Below, piece by piece: positions 5,001 to 6,979 of a DNA stretch of 6,979 bases; position 1 is the stretch's first letter, and the number at the start of each line of letters is the position of its first letter. The DNA is taken from assembly GCA_036011305.1 (NCBI GenBank), contig DASCNA010000281.1, positions 1-6,979 on the forward strand. Direction: 5' to 3'. Under the pieces are notes generated by a model. It had not been told where the DNA came from and did no database searches. It saw only the letters and a program-made list of their open reading frames with translations. This DNA comes from DASCNA01 sp036011305 (GTDB lineage Bacteria > Verrucomicrobiota > Lentisphaeria > Victivallales > GWF2-38-69). The position numbers were made by a program, and so were the translations under genes.

Positions 5001-6979
5001 GTTTGCATAATATCTGAATTTATTTTCTGGATTATGCTTCACGCTTAGGTCAAAATATTTTAATTTAATTATTAATTCATCTTCAACAATTTGCCATATT
5101 TTATTTTTTATAGTTTTAAATTTAGTTCTAAGTTGCTCGTGATGTTTGATAAGGAGATTAATACATGATTCTAATCTAGATATGTCTAAGTTGCTATTGA
5201 TATATACCGTAATATGTTCGTTATAAATAAGTTCATTTCCAGTTGCCTGTATGTCGAACCAAATATTATTTTGCATATCTGATAAAGGAAATTTTTTTAA
5301 GGCATTTATAGGGTATTTATTTTTAAAGCAATCTCGATCTAATAATTCGTTGTTATACTTTGTTATTTGTTTGTAGAATTGAGAAATTGTAGGATGTTCT
5401 AGGATAGAAGTATAGTTGAGGTTGATATTTAGTTCTTTTTTTACTTCAATAATAATTCTAATTGATGATAGAGAATTACCACCAAAATGGAAAAAATTAT
5501 CATGTATACCAATTTTTTTTAGATTGAGAACTTTACACCAAATTGATGCTAGTATTTTTTCTGTGTGATTACGCGGTGCCATGTAGTTAGTATTATCTTC
5601 CTTAAACTCAGGGTAAGGTAAGGCTTTTTTGTCTATTTTTCCATTAGTGTTTAATGGTAATTTTTCAAGTTCAATAAAGAATGAAGGAATCATATATGTC
5701 GGAAGCATTGTTGAAAGATAATTTCGTAAATTATCAACAGAAATTTTTATTTTCTGATAATTTATAGCAGGACTGTTATAAAGAACTTCTGGAATTAATT
5801 TCTGACAATTTGTCTTATGAAGAGAATATTTTAATTTTTCAATATTTTTTTTGTAAAATATTAAATTATAGCATGATTTATCCGAGATAGATAAAGTTAT
5901 ATAAAGTTTATATTTTGATTTTTTAGCAAGTTTATATAAGTTTTCAGGCATAAGAGTCTTTTTATTTTTACTATCTAATCTCGTATACTCAGATACTAGT
6001 TTACTTGTATTGTATGATAAAAATGGAACTAGTTTTGTTTCATTTACTATTCTTTTATTTGGATAATTACATACAGCCAGATATTCATGTTTTTCTTGTA
6101 GTGCTTTTGTTAATGAAGCGTTAGATTTAAATTCAGACCAATTTATATTTATCTTATTATTAGTTTGTAAATTAGAACTAATATGAAGAATTACATCATA
6201 TCTGAATTTATTCATTTCAGTAAGGAATTTTCCTTTTTTGGGTAGTATTTCAACATAACTTATTTTTTTATTATTCGTTGCGAATTTTATGAAAAATTCA
6301 GGGGCTACTAGTAGTTCATTTTCTTTATTAATATTTTGTTTGACAATATTTTCAATACTATTATTTTTCTTATGAAATTTAAAAATTTGAACAGAAATAT
6401 GAAATTCTTCAATTAATCTAAAGTCTCTAATATCACCAATAAAAATTTTCCCTTCTTCCACTACATTGATAGATTTAGTCAGAACTTTTTCTAGATAACT
6501 AATATCAGGAAAATATTGTATAACAGAATTAATAATAATTGTATCAGGCTTTAATTTATTTATTAATAAATCAGGTATGGTATCTAGTACATCAGCCTTT
6601 ACATTATAAACTTTTGCATTAGTAATATTTAATTTATTTAGAGTATCTTTTACTTTGGATATTATCTCTTTAGAAAAGTCAATTCCCAAATATTTATGAA
6701 CATGACTGAGCAGTGGGCTCATAATTAATCCATTTCCACAACCTATTTCGTATACAAAATAAGGTTTTAACAACATGATTCTTTTAATCGTAGATTTTCT
6801 CCATTCATGCATTTCATTTCTTGCTATTTGACGCCCCGTATACGAACTGTTCCACCCTATGTATTCTTTATTTAAATATTCATTAGTAATATTATTATAT
6901 TCTTGATTGTACAGTAATCTCCAAGTATCTATGATAAGGTTCTCATCTTTAGATCTTTTATTATCAATTAATTTATTTT
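942..6979 (-). CDS. Non-ribosomal peptide synthetase, (A)-MT-A'-PCP-C-A-PCP-reductase, N-terminally truncated by the window
   Basis: Large multidomain enzyme that activates amino acids as adenylates, loads them on phosphopantetheine arms, condenses them and releases the chain by reduction. Visible order by residue: SAM methyltransferase (-55 to about 212), post-MT region (213-350), adenylation tail with A9/A10 (354-400), carrier 1 (410-485, Ser447), condensation (500-930, HHIISDA 638-644), adenylation 2 (936-1490, motifs A1-A10 all present), carrier 2 (1497-1572, Ser1532), thioester reductase (1605-1956). The stop is TAA at 942-944. The frame is open through the right edge: 55 further codons precede the ATG at 6812 and include the conserved GWNSSYTG motif of NRPS-embedded methyltransferases. 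That ATG is therefore an internal Met, and the promoter and start lie off-window. There are no internal stops or frameshifts. No epimerase or thioesterase domain is present. Base composition matches the phosphatase neighbour by eye, so there is no sign of recent transfer from a GC-rich host. The NRPS assignment is very secure; the product is unknown. Confidence 0.97.
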   Translation of the reverse strand, partial: NKLIDNKRSKDENLIIDTWRLLYNQEYNNITNEYLNKEYIGWNSSYTGRQIARNEMHEWRKSTIKRIMLLKPYFVYEIGCGNGLIMSPLLSHVHKYLGIDFSKEIISKVKDTLNKLNITNAKVYNVKADVLDTIPDLLINKLKPDTIIINSVIQYFPDISYLEKVLTKSINVVEEGKIFIGDIRDFRLIEEFHISVQIFKFHKKNNSIENIVKQNINKENELLVAPEFFIKFATNNKKISYVEILPKKGKFLTEMNKFRYDVILHISSNLQTNNKININWSEFKSNASLTKALQEKHEYLAVCNYPNKRIVNETKLVPFLSYNTSKLVSEYTRLDSKNKKTLMPENLYKLAKKSKYKLYITLSISDKSCYNLIFYKKNIEKLKYSLHKTNCQKLIPEVLYNSPAINYQKIKISVDNLRNYLSTMLPTYMIPSFFIELEKLPLNTNGKIDKKALPYPEFKEDNTNYMAPRNHTEKILASIWCKVLNLKKIGIHDNFFHFGGNSLSSIRIIIEVKKELNINLNYTSILEHPTISQFYKQITKYNNELLDRDCFKNKYPINALKKFPLSDMQNNIWFDIQATGNELIYNEHITVYINSNLDISRLESCINLLIKHHEQLRTKFKTIKNKIWQIVEDELIIKLKYFDLSVKHNPENKFRYYANIFIKEIFNLNQTPLIRFFLFKLDNNNFKLLIVFHHIISDATSINKIFLPNLKRIYEDKKNYNKFKMLKLPVSYYYNVLNDKKNILAIDKRKIDFWEKFAEEYKPSEFPPYGKNKKLFIRSGSQITFQISKSDTMRIKAIAKANNVSLFTILLSFFYLSLYKYTENKKICINTVIDGRNDENLVTLFGNILQNLLLSITIGGKQSFQDFIKKVHNRNIEIYKNKIPYNLVLNTYRRKKYLENFSNIAFVLEPRQELEYKNWYFDLIQAHSGAVKDKILLDFDEKNNTLLGRLEYDYSLYKQSFIHQFISNFLQLISNIILNPNKRLSEYSCLAEKEYNKIVYEWNKTETIYPDITIHQLFEEQTSKNPNNIAIVFKDKNLTYKELNEKSNQLSIWIRKKYKELYDTNLMPDSLVPICIERSLELIIGILGILKAGGAYVPIDPNYPSNRIEYILHDTDAKLILTQNHIYENKNLPAHITPIIINNSEIDKLSKTNSKQPSTTSQSLAYIIYTSGSTGNPKGVMIEHKSLVNQACLAKTNYNITDEDNILQFSNINSDISVEEIFPCLITGSSLILKDKSLISPYELINLIKNYKITLVDLPTSYWNELVNTLNTISIPECLRLMIIGGEKVDIKKYLIWNRFIENKVRLINTYGPTEATVIATIFKTQPSNKFFKKYTDIPIGKPIQNYKLYVLDSKLNPTPIGVKGELCIGGVGIARGYLNNDTLTKEKFITNPFVTDAEQKLGKNLWIYRTGDIVRWLSDGTIEFSGRIDNQVKIHGHRIELEEIENTLSKHPFISQCIATIYQKNPEVEYSDKQLCLYYVLKKDARICKNSDELKIVDKLRKYLKKLLPDYMVPSFFVKLKKIPLTINGKIDKKSLPALNIKELISINYTSPKTQTEKELAQIWLNILKLTKISIHDNFFHIGGHSLLSISLITAINEKFKKQLKIKDIFNYPTIYELANYINNGHTIINSCISNISNDLKYYEILLSKINTKNLNSSYKQTNILLTGASGFLGIYLLESLIKNTNCTIYCLIRGKNIDEIYNKILKRLTLFNKEFLYDFSRIIFIKGNLGKTKLGLSSNDYNTICDKVDIIYHNGAKVNHVYNYETLKYENVNSTYEIIKISSTSKLKKINYISTNEISFLPTNVNELPYSFSGYEQTKFISEQILLQASHIGIPTTIFRPGNITGDSITAKSNYINNNLLLLLKSCIQLGCAPNFKNETIEMTPVDILSKKIIQLGQNDLTLGKTYNLANPNNLKWIDYITKLNTIFGYKIRLIDTNKWKNIISKMNVTNALYQLKDYYLNYKDIKHIEITGVSQDIDPNLSFQDDYDKLIRLYIAYLQKVDFLPKPK
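2097..2324 (-). other. Domain: peptidyl carrier protein 2 (PCP/thiolation)
   Basis: Residues 1497-1572. The attachment motif is DNFFHIGGHSLLS (1523-1535), with Ser1532 encoded at 2217-2219. It follows adenylation 2 directly and precedes the reductase, so it carries the final chain that is handed to the reductase for release. It shares the residues HDNFFH with carrier 1, encoded by an identical 18-base run. Confidence 0.95.
2343..4007 (-). other. Domain: adenylation 2, uninterrupted, possibly lysine- or other basic residue-activating
   Basis: Residues 936-1490. It activates the second amino acid with ATP and loads carrier 2. Motifs in order: A1 LTYKELN (983-989), A2 LKAGGAYVPIDP (1035-1046), A3 YTSGSTGNPKG (1114-1124), A5 NTYGPTE (1254-1260), A6 GELCIGGVGIARGYL (1310-1324), A7 YRTGD (1354-1358), A8 GRIDNQVKIHGHRIELEE (1372-1389), A9 LPDYMVPSFF (1454-1463), A10 NGKID (1474-1478). 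Aligned by eye to GrsA PheA, the ten pocket residues are D1160, I1161, E1164, D1202, I1228, G1230, T1255, V1263, I1264 and K1476. The two acidic residues at positions 239 and 278 suggest a positively charged side chain (Lys, Orn or similar). That substrate call is tentative; the adenylation assignment is certain. The stretch before A2 (KKYKELYDTNLMPDSLVP) seems several residues longer than in many adenylation domains. Confidence 0.95.
4023..5315 (-). other. Domain: condensation (C)
   Basis: Residues 500-930. It forms the peptide bond between the donor on carrier 1 and the amino acid on carrier 2. Motif C1 is FPLSDMQNNIWF (508-519), and the catalytic motif C3 is HHIISDA (638-644), with second His639 and Asp643 present. 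The usual Gly after the Asp is Ala644. The later core VIDGRND...LFGNILQN (777-796) matches the GR..E / G.FvN.l region. The length of about 430 residues is normal. It lies between carrier 1 and adenylation 2, so a normal elongation condensation domain is expected rather than an epimerase or cyclisation domain: the HHxxxD motif is present, not the DxxxxD of cyclisation domains. Which stereochemical subtype (LCL or DCL) it belongs to is not determinable by eye, though no epimerase domain is seen before it. Confidence 0.92.
5358..5585 (-). other. Domain: peptidyl carrier protein 1 (PCP/thiolation)
   Basis: Residues 410-485, beginning at MAPRNHTEKILASIW. The phosphopantetheine attachment motif is DNFFHFGGNSLSS (438-450), with Ser447 encoded at 5472-5474 as the modified residue. 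The residue before the serine is Asn where His or Asp is more common; GGNS is a tolerated variant. It should hold the N-methylated aminoacyl unit and donate it to the following condensation domain. Confidence 0.93.
5613..5753 (-). other. Domain: adenylation C-terminal tail of module 1 (motifs A9 and A10)
   Basis: Residues 354-400 carry A9 (LPTYMIPSFF, 370-379) and A10 (NTNGKIDKKALP, 388-399). K392 is the invariant A10 lysine that contacts the adenylate. This is the second part of the adenylation domain interrupted by the methyltransferase. The larger first part with motifs A1-A8, and so the substrate pocket, lies beyond the right edge. The amino acid activated by this module cannot be predicted from the window. 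Confidence 0.93.
5763..6176 (-). other. Domain: post-methyltransferase region linking MT to the adenylation tail
   Basis: About 138 residues (213-350) between the MT core and motif A9. It contains LAVCNYPNKRI (245-255), matching the 'IPNARL'-like signature after embedded methyltransferases, and MPENLYKLAKK (288-298), matching the 'dPe.lw.La' signature of the same families, then a stretch ending in LIFYKK. It has no catalytic motif of its own that I can identify. It is Lys/Asn-rich and less conserved than the flanking domains. I interpret it as the normal structural return from the inserted MT to the adenylation C-terminal subdomain. Confidence 0.7.
6177..6979 (-). other. Domain: SAM-dependent N-methyltransferase embedded in an adenylation domain (N-terminus cut)
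   Basis: Methylates the aminoacyl unit tethered on carrier 1, most likely at the alpha-amino nitrogen, using S-adenosylmethionine. The upstream in-frame residues read WRLLYNQEY, then GWNSSYTGRQIARNEMHEW, the usual entry of this family. SAM motif I is VYEIGCGNG (residues 20-28), and LGIDFS (42-47) follows. Family signatures NSVIQYFP (95-102), GKIFIGDIRDF (121-131), APEFF (170-174) and KFRYDVILH (202-210) are all present, so the fold looks intact. It sits just before motifs A9/A10, as expected for a methyltransferase inserted between A8 and A9 of an interrupted adenylation domain. That type is normally an N-methyltransferase. C- or O-methylation is less likely but cannot be excluded from sequence alone. 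Confidence 0.9.

Noticed and set aside
6810..6812. ATG as the start codon of the NRPS gene
   Set aside because: The frame stays open to the right edge and the 55 codons before it encode conserved methyltransferase sequence (WRLLYNQEY, GWNSSYTG), so this is an internal methionine within the EMHEW motif.

Overview
The window holds two convergent genes, both cut by the window edges, in very AT-rich DNA (roughly a quarter G+C by eye). Codons are strongly A/T-ending (TTA, AAA, AAT, ATA, AGA), and the standard code fits, with TGA and TAA as stops and TGG as Trp. The organism is a low-GC bacterium. A PP2C/SpoIIE-type phosphatase points to a lineage that uses partner-switching signalling. The integrated methyltransferase and reductase domains resemble those of cyanobacterial, myxobacterial and gammaproteobacterial assembly lines. 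I cannot place the genus from this sequence.

Layout: positions 3-755 (+ strand) carry the C-terminal part of a SpoIIE/RsbU-like serine phosphatase whose N-terminal sensor half lies left of the window. Positions 756-941 are a short AT-rich convergent spacer with no gene and no strong terminator. Positions 942-6979 (- strand) are the 3' part of a large non-ribosomal peptide synthetase (NRPS) gene, open at the right edge, with about 2011 codons visible and no internal stop.

The visible NRPS domain order, in the direction of translation, is: methyltransferase (embedded in an adenylation domain whose first part is off-window) - adenylation C-terminal tail (motifs A9/A10) - carrier 1 - condensation - adenylation 2 - carrier 2 - terminal thioester reductase. 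This is an A(MT)-PCP-C-A-PCP-R line. It should N-methylate one aminoacyl unit, join it to a second residue and release the chain reductively as an aldehyde or alcohol rather than by a thioesterase. The same order is known from the indolactam synthetases LtxA and TleA. Here, however, the second adenylation domain has a pocket with two acidic residues (read as DIEDIGTVIK), which suggests a basic residue such as lysine instead of tryptophan. The final product, the substrate of the first module and any upstream modules cannot be read from this window.

The phosphatase and the NRPS are convergent and share no visible promoter or operon, so a functional link between them is not supported. Throughout, NRPS residue numbers count from the internal Met codon at 6812 as residue 1; a further 55 in-frame residues lie upstream of it within the window.
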